A DNA stretch of 64,000 nucleotides from Actinomycetes bacterium (GTDB taxonomy: Bacteria; Actinomycetota; Acidimicrobiia; Acidimicrobiales; Acidimicrobiaceae). The notes below the pieces were generated by a model, which did not search any database, had not been told where the DNA came from, and saw nothing but the letters and a program-made list of their open reading frames with translations. Positions 31,821 through 41,572 of this stretch are shown here, piece by piece; position 1 is the first letter of the stretch; each line of letters starts with the position of its first letter. Position numbers and translations under genes: made by a program. The stretch lies in the NCBI GenBank assembly GCA_021785255.1, contig JAJYGA010000110.1, forward strand, positions 1 through 64,000, read 5' to 3'.

Positions 31821-32714
31821 GTGATGGGCGAGGAGACTTCTTTGATACAAGGTACAGTTCGAGTCCCTGGTTCTAGCGCTAACTTAGGACCGGGATTTGA
31901 CGTGTTGGCTCTAGCGGTCTCGCTGTACATAGATGTTAGAGCATCGCTATCTGATAGGTTTGAAGTAACGGCAATAGGGGAAGGATCAGAGATCGAGGTG
32001 AACTCTGATCACCTCGGAGCGATTGTGGCTCGCGAGGTCTTGGGGCACGATAACGTGCATCTTCATATAAGGTCCGAGATTCCGTTCGCGCGTGGTCTGG
32101 GATCCTCTGCTGCTTTTGCAGTTGGAGTGGCATATGCACTGGGTGCAAAGGATCCGCTTTTAATAGCGACAAAGTTAGAGGGCCATCCTGAAAATGCTGC
32201 TGCGTCTTTTTGTGGTGGTCTCGTTGCGGCTGGTGTCGTAGACGGAGAGCCGGTAGTTGAGAGGCTGAATATCGACCAGCAGATTGGTTTGGTGGTTGTA
32301 GTGCCAGATGCTCGACTTTCAACGGCAGAGTCCAGAAAGACCTTGACTTCCTCGGTTACTCGTGAAGATGCGGTCTTCAACCTCCAGAGGGCAGTGCTGC
32401 TCTCACATGCGCTTTCCAACATCAATCACCTCAGAGAGGGTCTTTTCGACGACAGACTCCACCAGTCACAGCGCTCTCGACTTTTTCCAAGTGCTATATC
32501 AATAATTGACGTGTTGGTTCATAGCGGTGCTGTTGGCGCGACATGGTCGGGAGCGGGCTCTTCAATGATAGGGTTTGTTGATTCCAACGACTCACCTGGC
32601 ATTGTGGAAGAAGTCAGATCACATCTGAAGAGCTTGGAGATAAAAGCTCAAGTACTCTCCGTGGAGGTTGATACTAAAGGAGCGAGGGTGCTGCCGTCAG
32701 AGGCTGCGGAGTAG
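31821..32714 (+). CDS. thrB: Homoserine kinase (GHMP family)
   Basis: VPGSSANLGPGFDVLALAVSLY; RGLGSSAAFAVGVAYALG. Confidence 0.92.
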   Translation: MMGEETSLIQGTVRVPGSSANLGPGFDVLALAVSLYIDVRASLSDRFEVTAIGEGSEIEVNSDHLGAIVAREVLGHDNVHLHIRSEIPFARGLGSSAAFAVGVAYALGAKDPLLIATKLEGHPENAAASFCGGLVAAGVVDGEPVVERLNIDQQIGLVVVVPDARLSTAESRKTLTSSVTREDAVFNLQRAVLLSHALSNINHLREGLFDDRLHQSQRSRLFPSAISIIDVLVHSGAVGATWSGAGSSMIGFVDSNDSPGIVEEVRSHLKSLEIKAQVLSVEVDTKGARVLPSEAAE

Positions 32715-32799
32715 ATCTTATGGTGTCGTCCACTTTGAGCTGGACCATTGAGATCTCGGTTTGACCATGTAGACTAGATGTTTTGCAAGGTGTGATGAC

Positions 32800-34101
32800 G
32801 TGGCGAAGTATTGGTTGGAGACCTTGGGTTGTCCGAAAAATCAAGTCGATTCGGACAGGCTTATGGGTCGGCTGGAGTCAGGTGGCTTCGAAGAGGCAGA
32901 TGGAGTTAAAAGCGCAGATGTAGTAGTGGTCAATACATGCGCTTTTATCGATGCTGCAAGGGAAGAGTCGATCGAGACGATACTTGAACTGGCGTCCGTA
33001 AAATCCAATGGAGCCAAGCTGGTTGTAACTGGGTGTTTGGCTCAGCGCTACTACGACGAACTTGTTGAGACCATGCCAGAGATCGATATAGTGGCGAGAT
33101 TTGGAGAGGACTTTACAGAAGCGGTAATGCTTGGTAATACCATCCTGCGAAAGTCGAAAGCCGGTCAGGACTCGCAGACACAAGGACCAACTCAGCTACC
33201 AACGATGGACCTTTTGCGACTGCCTAGAAGGAAATCTCAATCTCCCTGGGCGTATGTGAAGGTAGCAGAAGGATGCAATAAGAGCTGTGGCTTTTGTTCC
33301 ATTCCATCTTTTCGGGGTAGACAGGTTTCAAAGTCTATTGAAGAGATCGAAAGGGAGGTCTCAGACCTGGCGATCCAAGAAGTGATATTGGTGGCACAAG
33401 ACCTGGCGAACTACGGCATAGATATCTACGGACATTCAGATCTTGTTACTCTGTACGATAAGATTTCTAACATAGCTCCTTGGGTGAGATTGCTGTACGT
33501 ATATCCAACAGGACTTACAGATGAACTCATGGAGAGAGTTGCTTGGAGTGACGTTCCCTACTTCGATCTTTCCTTGCAACATGTTAGCGCTAAGCATCTG
33601 CGAAGGATGAGACGAATAGGTTCATCCAAAACTGTGCTTGCGAAGATCAAGAAGATACGATCTTTACGTCCAGACGCAGTCTTTAGAACGTCATTCATTC
33701 TTGGTTATCCTGGCGAATCCGAGGAAGATCAGGAGATCCTTAAAGACTTCATAGAAGAAGCAGAGTTGGACTGGGTTGGGTTTTTCCCGTACTCGTTGGA
33801 GCAGGATACATTTGCCGCCGGTCTTTCTGACCAGGTTGACCGTTCTCTCGCTGTCGAAAGGATTAACGAACTGAGCGAAGTTCAAGATCGAATTACACGA
33901 TTGAAGAGAATGTCGCTCATTGGGAAAGAGGTGACAGTGCTCATGGACAACGACGGGCGTGCCCGAAGTTTTCGAGAGGCACCTGAGATTGATGGGGTAT
34001 GTTTTGTGAATGCTTCGGTCACAGCTGGTAACTTCGTGACCGGTAACGTTGTAGATATTAATGGCGTCGATCTAGTCATTGGAGCTATAAAAAAGCTCTA
34101 A
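32800..34101 (+). CDS. rimO: Ribosomal protein S12 methylthiotransferase
   Basis: YWLETLGCPKNQVDSDRLMGRL; KVAEGCNKSCGFCSIPSFRGRQVSK; TRAM-like C-terminus. Confidence 0.95.
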   Translation: MAKYWLETLGCPKNQVDSDRLMGRLESGGFEEADGVKSADVVVVNTCAFIDAAREESIETILELASVKSNGAKLVVTGCLAQRYYDELVETMPEIDIVARFGEDFTEAVMLGNTILRKSKAGQDSQTQGPTQLPTMDLLRLPRRKSQSPWAYVKVAEGCNKSCGFCSIPSFRGRQVSKSIEEIEREVSDLAIQEVILVAQDLANYGIDIYGHSDLVTLYDKISNIAPWVRLLYVYPTGLTDELMERVAWSDVPYFDLSLQHVSAKHLRRMRRIGSSKTVLAKIKKIRSLRPDAVFRTSFILGYPGESEEDQEILKDFIEEAELDWVGFFPYSLEQDTFAAGLSDQVDRSLAVERINELSEVQDRITRLKRMSLIGKEVTVLMDNDGRARSFREAPEIDGVCFVNASVTAGNFVTGNVVDINGVDLVIGAIKKL

Positions 34102-34112
34102 AGTGTACTTAG

Positions 34113-34658
34113 ATGATTCGAAGCGTATATGGTCCTACAGCAATTAGGACGACAGCCAACTTAATTACGTTACTTAGGATTTTGGCGACTCCGGTAGTTG
34201 TACTTTTTGTGCTTTACGACAAGGGGAGCTACTGGTCTGCTGCGATGTGGTTTGTGCTTGCCCTTACTGATGGCTTTGATGGTTTTATAGCTCGCAAACA
34301 GGGGGCTACGAAGTCGGGAGCATTTCTTGATCCTTTGGCAGATAAGTTGATGGTATTTGCAACGTTTGGTGCTTTGGTCTACCTCGGGCGAATTTCGATT
34401 TGGCTAGTGCTTGTTATGGGTGCAAGAGAGTTGGCAGTTAGTTTCTATCGTACATTCGCTTTGAGAAGAGGAATCTCTGTGCCGGCGCGCGCTCTTGGCA
34501 AACTCAAGATGGTATCACAGCTTTTTGTTATTGAACTTGCTCTACTGCCTAACTATCAAGCGTTTTCTTGGTTTATTCCACCACTTATGATTTTGGCCAC
34601 AGCGTTAGCTTTGCTTTCGGCGTTTCAATACTTTCGAGACGCTAATCTCGCTTCGTAA
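34113..34658 (+). CDS. pgsA: CDP-diacylglycerol-glycerol-3-phosphate 3-phosphatidyltransferase family
   Basis: NLITLLRILATPVVV...LTDGFDGFIARKQGATKSGAFLDPLADKLMV (CDP-alcohol phosphatidyltransferase motif). Confidence 0.93.
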   Translation: MIRSVYGPTAIRTTANLITLLRILATPVVVLFVLYDKGSYWSAAMWFVLALTDGFDGFIARKQGATKSGAFLDPLADKLMVFATFGALVYLGRISIWLVLVMGARELAVSFYRTFALRRGISVPARALGKLKMVSQLFVIELALLPNYQAFSWFIPPLMILATALALLSAFQYFRDANLAS

Positions 34659-35068
34659 TGCTAGAGATGACGGTGTCCGATGGCGCCCAAAGACAAGAAA
34701 AGTACGCAGCGTACAATCGATAAAATGTAAAGGTAAATAGGTATGCTCTAATGGCGTGGTTTAAGCTCCTGCTTGTAAGAAGTTCCCATGATGTTGGCGA
34801 TACCGTCGAAGCGTGTAATGCTAGTGGTCGAAAACTGGGATAAAAAGGTAGGGCGCACGGTTTCGAACTCTTTTCGATGGGTAGTTGACACCAATTTTAG
34901 GAGCCGGAAACTGCGCACGTTCCTCATGTGGCTATTTCCGATCGAAATAGCCCCGCCTTACCGGGACGATGGACTTGATCCAGTTTTTCAGGTATCCACA
35001 TAAATGTCAATGTCAATAGGGTCAAATCCTTCTAAAACGCTCCAAGAGAACAGCTAGAATTCATCGAC

Positions 35069-35455
35069 ATGAGTCTCGAAGATTCTGACATCGACGAACT
35101 GAGGAAGCTGGAGGAATCGCTTTGGGTTGAGGCAACACGATTCGATCCGCTTTACATGGATAGGGTCCTAGCCCCAGAGTTCTTTGAATTCGGCCGATCA
35201 GGCCGTATCTATTCGCGAAGAGAGTGTTTGGCAGTCATGTCAGGCGGACCTATCGGAGCCCGGCTACCTCTACCCAACTTTACCGTGCAAGAGTTGGACG
35301 CTAATATCGCGCTCGTGACCTATCGCAGCGAGGTGACCTACGACCCCTTACAGGCGGCTAACCGCAGCTCGCTTTGGGTGAGAGCCAACAACGGCTGGAG
35401 GTTGGTGTTCCACCAGGGCACTCCTGCGAACCTACGAGGTGCCCAGGAATGCTGA
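35069..35455 (+). CDS. NTF2-like / DUF4440 family protein
   Basis: LRKLEESLWVEATRFDPLYMDRVLAPEFFEFGRSGRIYSR...WRLVFHQGTPA. Confidence 0.8.
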   Translation: MSLEDSDIDELRKLEESLWVEATRFDPLYMDRVLAPEFFEFGRSGRIYSRRECLAVMSGGPIGARLPLPNFTVQELDANIALVTYRSEVTYDPLQAANRSSLWVRANNGWRLVFHQGTPANLRGAQEC

Positions 35456-36052
35456 TCATCTAGGCTTGTACGGCCCGGCGGACCGCCCTTGCATTCGTGA
35501 CGAGACTGGGTTCGAGGTATCTCACGGCGGTTAGGAGATGATAGGACTGTCATACCGTGATCGAAGACCCCATAATAATCATCAGGAGGCTTGCGGCGAA
35601 TGGCATCCTGGCGCAATTGACTCCTATAGGTTTGTCGATGACGACCCTTTCCCATGACCCCAGATCTCAGGGAAAAGAAAAAGACTGCCCAGGCTGAATT
35701 ACGTTAGGCATGTCTCGCCTACCTCAGGCAGAAGCAGCGATAGGTATCGCACTTGAGAAGTCCAAAGGGTGACGACGGTGAAGTTCAAGACATGAAATGC
35801 AGAACTTACGGTAACGACAGTGAAGGCACGAGGTGAAGTTGACCGCCTCGTCCAAGAGGTACGCGCTAGCTTTGCCCGAATACCACTACACAGTGTGCGT
35901 CCAGAGGCAGCATTCATGGACGAGCAGAGAAAGCTCGTGACTCATGCAATCCGATGTCCACTTAAAATTGCTGCATCCATGGAGGTTGTTCATGATGTCA
36001 CTGAGCGTTGATGAGTCATGGCGGCCAATATAGCTTTACTTTCCACTCCCAA

Positions 36053-37540
36053 CTATATTACGGTCTCGCCCATTGCAAATGTAAATTTCCGAGAGCTACG
36101 CGCGTCTGTGGCTGCCATGGCTAAACGTTCAACAGCTTCAAGTAGGACTTGAGAGGGCAAAGTGTATGGAAGGCGAATAAAACCCTCCAGAGTACCCGGC
36201 ATACCGAATCTCGACCCCGGAGCGAGACGAACCTGGTAGTGCTCTGCTGCTGTTGCTAGGGCTGTGCTGTTTCTATTGTCGATGTTGACCCATAGTGAGA
36301 GTCCCCCGGATGGTACCTTGAACTGCCAGGTAGGATGATGGCGTTTAAGAGCTGAAACGAGTGCATCACGTTGATTTCGAAGGTTTTGTCGCCTTGATTC
36401 CAACAGATCGTAATTTTGTGCTAACAGCTCAACCGAAAGAAGTTGGTCAAGGATTGGACTTCCCATGTCGAGAGCGATACGTTCTTGAACCAAACGAGCA
36501 ACGATATCACGTCCGGCGCGAATCCACCCGATGCGTAGTCCTCCCCAGTACGCCTTGCTCATTGAACCGATCGAGATTACTGTATCGTCTCTTGAAAAAC
36601 TTGCGGTAGAAGGAGGAAGCTCTTGGTTATCGATGCTGAGTTCTACAAAGCTCTCATCGACCAAGAGATGAGATCCGCTTGACTGCGCTGCTCGTACCAT
36701 ATCTTGTCGACTTGTTGCATCCAAGAGTTTTCCAGTTGGATTATGGAAGTCGGGAATCATGTAGATGAGTCGTGGCAGGACTTGACGAACCGTCCTCGTG
36801 AAAGTTGTAAGCGATTCTTCTGTTCCGACGGTGATAATCCTGAAATGGTTGCGATTGAAGAGGTCGATCGCACCTGGATAGGTCGGGGACTCAAGGACGA
36901 CCCGATCCATTGGACTGCCAAGTGCTCGTACCGCAAGGGCAATTGCTTGGAGCGCCCCATTTGTTATAAGAATCTGATCAGCAGAGGTTGGGAGTCCTCG
37001 ACTTGTGTATATTTGGGCAATCTTCTCTCGCAGCACTGGTAGTCCATGAGAGTGATATCCGTGATCGCCGAGATATCTCGGTAAAGACGCGCTGGCCCTC
37101 GAGAGTGCGTCTGCAATGCGTTCATCGCCAGGTGGAGCTGCAACAACTAGATCGATCCAGTTTGATTCACTGAGGACGGACGAGCCCCAGATGGTTCCAG
37201 ATCGAACATGTCGATGAGGTAATGCGGTCCAACTTCCACCCCCACGACGGCTTTTCAACAGACCCTCGTCTCTGAGGAGTTCGTACGCTGCTGAAACTGT
37301 CGTTCGACTCACATAAAGAGCAGATGCCAAGGGCCGTTCTCCAGGCATTCTGGCCCCAAGTGGAATTCGAGCATCCACTATCAGGCTTCGAATACTTAGA
37401 GCGAGACGTGCATAGAGAGGTCCTTTCACGCTCACCGACTGCCAGCCACCCAACAGTTTTACCAATTCCATCTTTTCAATTGATCGTAAATTAAGTGCCA
37501 GTTGATCTCTATTGGCTTCTGATTGTAGGTCCATATACAT
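36053..37540 (-). CDS. MocR/PdxR-type GntR-HTH plus aminotransferase fusion regulator (YczR-like)
   Basis: N-terminal wHTH (LYARLALSIRSLIVDARIPLGARMPGERPLASALYVSRTTVSAAYELLRDEGLL) fused to a PLP aminotransferase domain (DEFVELS-like region, SMSKAYWGGLRIGWIRA). Confidence 0.9.
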   Translation of the reverse strand: MYMDLQSEANRDQLALNLRSIEKMELVKLLGGWQSVSVKGPLYARLALSIRSLIVDARIPLGARMPGERPLASALYVSRTTVSAAYELLRDEGLLKSRRGGGSWTALPHRHVRSGTIWGSSVLSESNWIDLVVAAPPGDERIADALSRASASLPRYLGDHGYHSHGLPVLREKIAQIYTSRGLPTSADQILITNGALQAIALAVRALGSPMDRVVLESPTYPGAIDLFNRNHFRIITVGTEESLTTFTRTVRQVLPRLIYMIPDFHNPTGKLLDATSRQDMVRAAQSSGSHLLVDESFVELSIDNQELPPSTASFSRDDTVISIGSMSKAYWGGLRIGWIRAGRDIVARLVQERIALDMGSPILDQLLSVELLAQNYDLLESRRQNLRNQRDALVSALKRHHPTWQFKVPSGGLSLWVNIDNRNSTALATAAEHYQVRLAPGSRFGMPGTLEGFIRLPYTLPSQVLLEAVERLAMAATDARSSRKFTFAMGETVI

Positions 37541-37643
37541 CTACAATACACCTATGTCAATACGGTGCAATCTGAAAGCAGGACTAAGACGAGCGTGCAA
37601 CGTGGGACTGAGTGCAATCGCTCCAGTACCTACTGATTATCGG

Positions 37644-38243
37644 ATGCGAAGAATTCTGCAACTAGTTATCGGACTTGTGCTCTATGGAATAAGCGACTCA
37701 ATTCTGGTAATAGCGGGACTTGGGGTGGATCCATGGGATGTACTTAATCAAGGACTTGCGCGCCATAGCGGTATTCCCATTGGTACCTGGGCAATACTTG
37801 TGGGAGTTGGAGTGCTCACATTGTGGATTCCACTTAAACAACGACCCGGACTGGGCACCCTTCTCAACGTCATACTGATAGGTCTCACAATGGATCTCGT
37901 GCTTATGACGATACCTATCATTCACGGATGGTATCGTTGGCCCGCTATGGTATTAGCGGTTGTAATGAATGGGGTGGCTACCGGCTGTTACATAGGTTCT
38001 AACCTTGGTCCAGGACCTAGGGATGGACTCATGATGGGGATCTCTGCCCGAGGTCACAGCATCCGGGTAGTTCGTACCTTTATAGAACTGACGGTAGTGA
38101 TCGTTGGATGGCTACTTGGTGGTAGTGTTGGTTTCGGTACGCTTACCTATGCGGTCGCTATCGGGCCACTTGCACATCTTCTCATTCCGAGACTTAGCGT
38201 TACCCGCGTTATTCCCAAAGAAGCAGTTGAGGAGTCCTCGTGA
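37644..38243 (+). CDS. YczE/YyaS/YitT-type membrane protein
   Basis: RRILQLVIGLVLYGISDSILVIAGLGVDPWDVLNQGLARHSGIPIGTW...GPGPRDGLMMG; divergent from the MocR gene. Upstream in-frame start possible (37554 or 37512). Confidence 0.8.
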   Translation: MRRILQLVIGLVLYGISDSILVIAGLGVDPWDVLNQGLARHSGIPIGTWAILVGVGVLTLWIPLKQRPGLGTLLNVILIGLTMDLVLMTIPIIHGWYRWPAMVLAVVMNGVATGCYIGSNLGPGPRDGLMMGISARGHSIRVVRTFIELTVVIVGWLLGGSVGFGTLTYAVAIGPLAHLLIPRLSVTRVIPKEAVEESS

Positions 38244-38431
38244 GGTATTTTTTAGATAGGTCAGTGAAATGTGATCAGCGTTCAGGACGACGCTAATGAT
38301 GTCTTTGTTTAATGAACCATTACATAATATCTTGACGATATTTAATGTTTAGTCAGTCTCGTGAACTCTGTGATTGCCTGTTACGCTCCAGAACACCCTT
38401 GCGTATTTTGGAAGTCTTTTCTTTCCAAGCA

Positions 38432-39379
38432 TTATCGAGTTAGGTTGCTTTGAGGATGTTCGTTTACAACCAAAGTGAAAACATCTGGTCGAGAGTAGTG
38501 ACCGGTAGCGTCGAAGTCAAAACGAGACTCCTCGATCTGAGTCAGATCAAGATCGGCATACAGGATCCCCTCTTCGTTGTATAAGGGACCCTGCAGATAA
38601 CGTCCGAGGGGATCAATAATCGCGCTGCCTCCGCGACACAGTTCGTTGGATAGATGTTCTAGCTCCTTGTAGCAGGCTAGATCTGTAGGGTACATGTCTT
38701 TTGTCATAAATTGAATTGAGGACAAAACGAAACACCGACCTTCACAGGCGATGTGTTGGAGGGTGGCCTGCCAGGTGTCTCTGGCATCAGCTGTGGGCGT
38801 TATGTAGATGGATATTCCCTTTTCGTACATGGCCGCCCGTGCTAAAGGCATGTAATTCTCCCAACAGATAAGTCCACCGATCTTTCCGTATGGGGAGTCT
38901 ACGACCGTTAGCGTACTTCCGTCTCCCTCTCCCCATATCAGACGTTCTGAGGCGGTCGGTTTCAACTTTCTATGCTTACCAAGTATTTCTCCATTTGGTC
39001 CGAAGTAGACCGTTGTTCCATAAAGTGTTCCTTGTGATCCATGATCGGCGCGTTCGATGATTCCCATGACAACATAGACCTGGACTTGGGATATGGCGCT
39101 TGACAATCGCTGCATCTGTGGGCTAGGAATGCTTACGGCACTACGCCAATACCTTCCCCAGTCCTTGCGACCGTCTGATCTGCGCATTCCGACCGCGGTT
39201 CCGAAAGAAAGCCCTCGTGGATATCCAGATAAGAACGCTTCTGGGAAGACGATAAGTTGAGCGCCATTTGCTGCCGCTTCCTCGATCAGGCGGCAGGCCT
39301 TGTCAACGCTTCGCTCTAGATCCATCATGACGGATGAGGCTTGTATGACTCCTACCCTAACTACGTCCTCAGACCGCAT
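38432..39379 (-). CDS. Nitrilase (carbon-nitrogen hydrolase superfamily)
   Basis: VFPEAFLSGYPRG (Glu), HRKLKPTASERLIWGEGDGSTL (Lys), GGLICWENYMPLAR (Cys). Confidence 0.9.
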   Translation of the reverse strand: MRSEDVVRVGVIQASSVMMDLERSVDKACRLIEEAAANGAQLIVFPEAFLSGYPRGLSFGTAVGMRRSDGRKDWGRYWRSAVSIPSPQMQRLSSAISQVQVYVVMGIIERADHGSQGTLYGTTVYFGPNGEILGKHRKLKPTASERLIWGEGDGSTLTVVDSPYGKIGGLICWENYMPLARAAMYEKGISIYITPTADARDTWQATLQHIACEGRCFVLSSIQFMTKDMYPTDLACYKELEHLSNELCRGGSAIIDPLGRYLQGPLYNEEGILYADLDLTQIEESRFDFDATGHYSRPDVFTLVVNEHPQSNLTR

Positions 39380-39545
39380 TTGTGTCTCCTTACACTGAAG
39401 ATGATCTTCGCTACCACGGATTCGCCAACAGCGAAACTTGAAACCAAAGTATCTTTGCTTATAGTACTTGTCTCCGCAGAAACGGTCAACCTAGGCTTCT
39501 GTAAAGAATTGAGTTCAAAGATTTTTGAACCAACGGGAGCGCTAT

Positions 39546-39568
39546 CCCCTTCCGCAATAACGGAGGGG
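39546..39568. mobile_element. Candidate IS200/IS605 left-end hairpin
   Basis: CCCC-T-TCCG caataa CGGA-GGGG imperfect palindrome abutting the tnpA stop. Confidence 0.55.
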
Positions 39569-40039
39569 TCAAGCGACCTCATCCTTTTTTGGTCTACCTG
39601 GTTTACGTCCGGGGAGTCTTTGATTCTCGACATACTTCTTCACAATCTCTAGTGGGGCTTCACCACAAGATATAACAGCATATGAGGGTGACCAGAAGTG
39701 GTTCCCCCACAAAGCATCTTGGACTTCCGGCCAGTTCTTTGCCCTTACTCTCATGGCTGAGAGTGTCTTCATAGACATCACCAGTCTCGATAGGGCAACT
39801 TTAGGTGGATAGCTAATCAACAGGTGAACATGATCACCGTCTGTTTCAAATGCATCGAGGGTGGTATCAAAACGAGTACATACCTCTAAAGTCGCAGATC
39901 TGATCTCGTCACTTACTCTGTCTGTCATCACATTACGTCGATATTTAGGCACCAGCACAATGTGTGCATGTAACTGATAGACCACATGTCTTCCGTTGCG
40001 CCAATCATCGATCATGCAGTGCAATATAGTACATAGCAA
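39569..40039 (-). CDS. tnpA: IS200/IS605-family Y1 transposase TnpA
   Basis: LHAHIVLVPKYRRNV, DGDHVHLLISYPPK (HUH), APLEIVKKYVENQ (catalytic Tyr). Start may be the internal Met at about 40015. Confidence 0.93.
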   Translation of the reverse strand: MLCTILHCMIDDWRNGRHVVYQLHAHIVLVPKYRRNVMTDRVSDEIRSATLEVCTRFDTTLDAFETDGDHVHLLISYPPKVALSRLVMSMKTLSAMRVRAKNWPEVQDALWGNHFWSPSYAVISCGEAPLEIVKKYVENQRLPGRKPGRPKKDEVA

Positions 40040-40061
40040 TTAATGCTATTGTAGGATCGAT

Positions 40062-41498
40062 ATGGTTGCCAAGTCTGGATCGGACAGTGAAAAGACAAGG
40101 TACAGAACAGCCATTATCCCCGTTACCTTATCCGGTGCCAGCTATCGCCTAGCTCACGACTCATGCCATAGTGCAGCGCTGTTATGGAACCAAGGCGTCG
40201 ATTGGGTTCATGCCCAGTGGAAGGCTGAGCGCTCTCCAGGTAAATACGATATCCAAGGGTTTCTCAACTCGTTACCTTTGCAAGATCGTCCACTACACGC
40301 CCATACCACCGAGATAATCGCTCACGACCTCCATGAAGTAATAACTACATCTAGAACAAATAACAAAAACGGGATGAAGGTAAGATCTCCTTGGCGCAAG
40401 AAGAACTACCGCCCTCTCTCGTTCTCAAAGGGATATGGCTGGCGAATCTCAGATAATCAACTCCACCTGTCGCTAGGTAGAGGCCGTCCTCGTATCGACT
40501 TAGCTGTTCCTGAAGTCTGTGATTCAGCAACTGCCAACCCAGTACCATACGACAAGTGGGGCGAGATCCAACTGTGCTGGGACCAAGATCACAGACGGTT
40601 CAGCCTGCATATTCCTTACCAGACGGTGCGTGAAAGCTCTCATGGAAACGCCATCACCGCTATAGACGAGGGAATCATCAACTCTATGGCACTTGCCACT
40701 TGGGTAGACGACAAGACTGTAGACGTCACCATTGTCAACGGACGCGAAGCCCGAGCGATCAAACGCCAAAGAAACAGAGCTGTTGGCCAACTCCAGCACA
40801 AGATCAGTAAGTGTAGACCCGGATCAAAGAGGTACAGAAGACTGGTAACAGCGAGGAAAAAGGTAAACGGAAAGACAAAGCTATCTCTTCGTGACTTCGA
40901 CCATCAGGTATCACGCAAGGCGGCTAATCACGTCATCAACCACAACACAGGCAGGCTAATAGTTGGTGACGTAAGGGGGATCGAAAAGGAAACCAAAGCC
41001 AAAGGGCGCATAGGCCGCCACGGTCGTCAACAACTCTCCCAGTGGTCAAGAGGAGCACAGGAGCGATATCTCAACGAGAAAACTAACTTAGGGATAGAGC
41101 ACTTAAACGAGTCTTACTCTAGCCAAACTTGCCCAGCGTGCAAAACACGCAACCGGCCATCAGGCCGACACTACCGATGCAAGAACCCAGTTTGTGGATT
41201 TACTTGCCATCGAGACGCTGTAGGAGCAATTAATATCCTCCAAAAAGCGATAGAAGGGGTGTACGTCCCCATAGGACCGGATGTGACAATCCGAGTCACG
41301 TATCTCCGGGCTGTCGAACGTTGGTCACTTGATCAGCGCAAGGCACACCACAAGGTGCAGTGCCGCAAGGCCAGAGCTCTGAGTAGTGCCCAGATGTGGG
41401 CCCTGTCTGAGATAACTCAGATGAGCAAGCCGAAGCTAGCAAACTCATCCACCAGTACCAATTCATTAGTACCAGACCAGTCGGTTGCGGTGGCGTGA
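40062..41498 (+). CDS. tnpB: TnpB RNA-guided endonuclease family (IS605 OrfB)
   Basis: RuvC-I ITAIDEGIINSMA; LNESYSSQTCPACKTRN...CKNPVCGFTCHRDAVGAINI (zinc finger and RuvC-III). Confidence 0.93.
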   Translation: MVAKSGSDSEKTRYRTAIIPVTLSGASYRLAHDSCHSAALLWNQGVDWVHAQWKAERSPGKYDIQGFLNSLPLQDRPLHAHTTEIIAHDLHEVITTSRTNNKNGMKVRSPWRKKNYRPLSFSKGYGWRISDNQLHLSLGRGRPRIDLAVPEVCDSATANPVPYDKWGEIQLCWDQDHRRFSLHIPYQTVRESSHGNAITAIDEGIINSMALATWVDDKTVDVTIVNGREARAIKRQRNRAVGQLQHKISKCRPGSKRYRRLVTARKKVNGKTKLSLRDFDHQVSRKAANHVINHNTGRLIVGDVRGIEKETKAKGRIGRHGRQQLSQWSRGAQERYLNEKTNLGIEHLNESYSSQTCPACKTRNRPSGRHYRCKNPVCGFTCHRDAVGAINILQKAIEGVYVPIGPDVTIRVTYLRAVERWSLDQRKAHHKVQCRKARALSSAQMWALSEITQMSKPKLANSSTSTNSLVPDQSVAVA

Positions 41499-41572
41499 TG
41501 GGAGCGATGTTCGGTAACCCCAACCAAAACGGCGGAGCCAGAGCCCCCGTCTGTAAGGGCGGGGAGGTTCAC
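41499..41572 (+). ncRNA. Predicted omegaRNA/reRNA 3' segment and IS right end (guide expected to start near 41573)
   Basis: gagcccccgtctgtaagggcggggaggttcac hairpin-containing end, shared with 1-172 and the reverse complement of 61511-61584. Confidence 0.6.

Noticed and set aside
34930-34952. Perfect inverted repeat GGCTATTTC-CGATC-GAAATAGCC
   Set aside because: No T-tract and no adjacent confident gene; function cannot be assigned.
39341-39652. ORFs on both strands (103 and 90 aa) across the nitrilase/IS boundary
   Set aside because: They run across IS end sequence and the 3' end of tnpA; no family features.
40020-40045. TATAGTACATA next to tnpA/tnpB starts resembles half of the recA SOS box
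   Set aside because: The second half (AGCAA) does not match the palindrome; not enough to claim LexA control.
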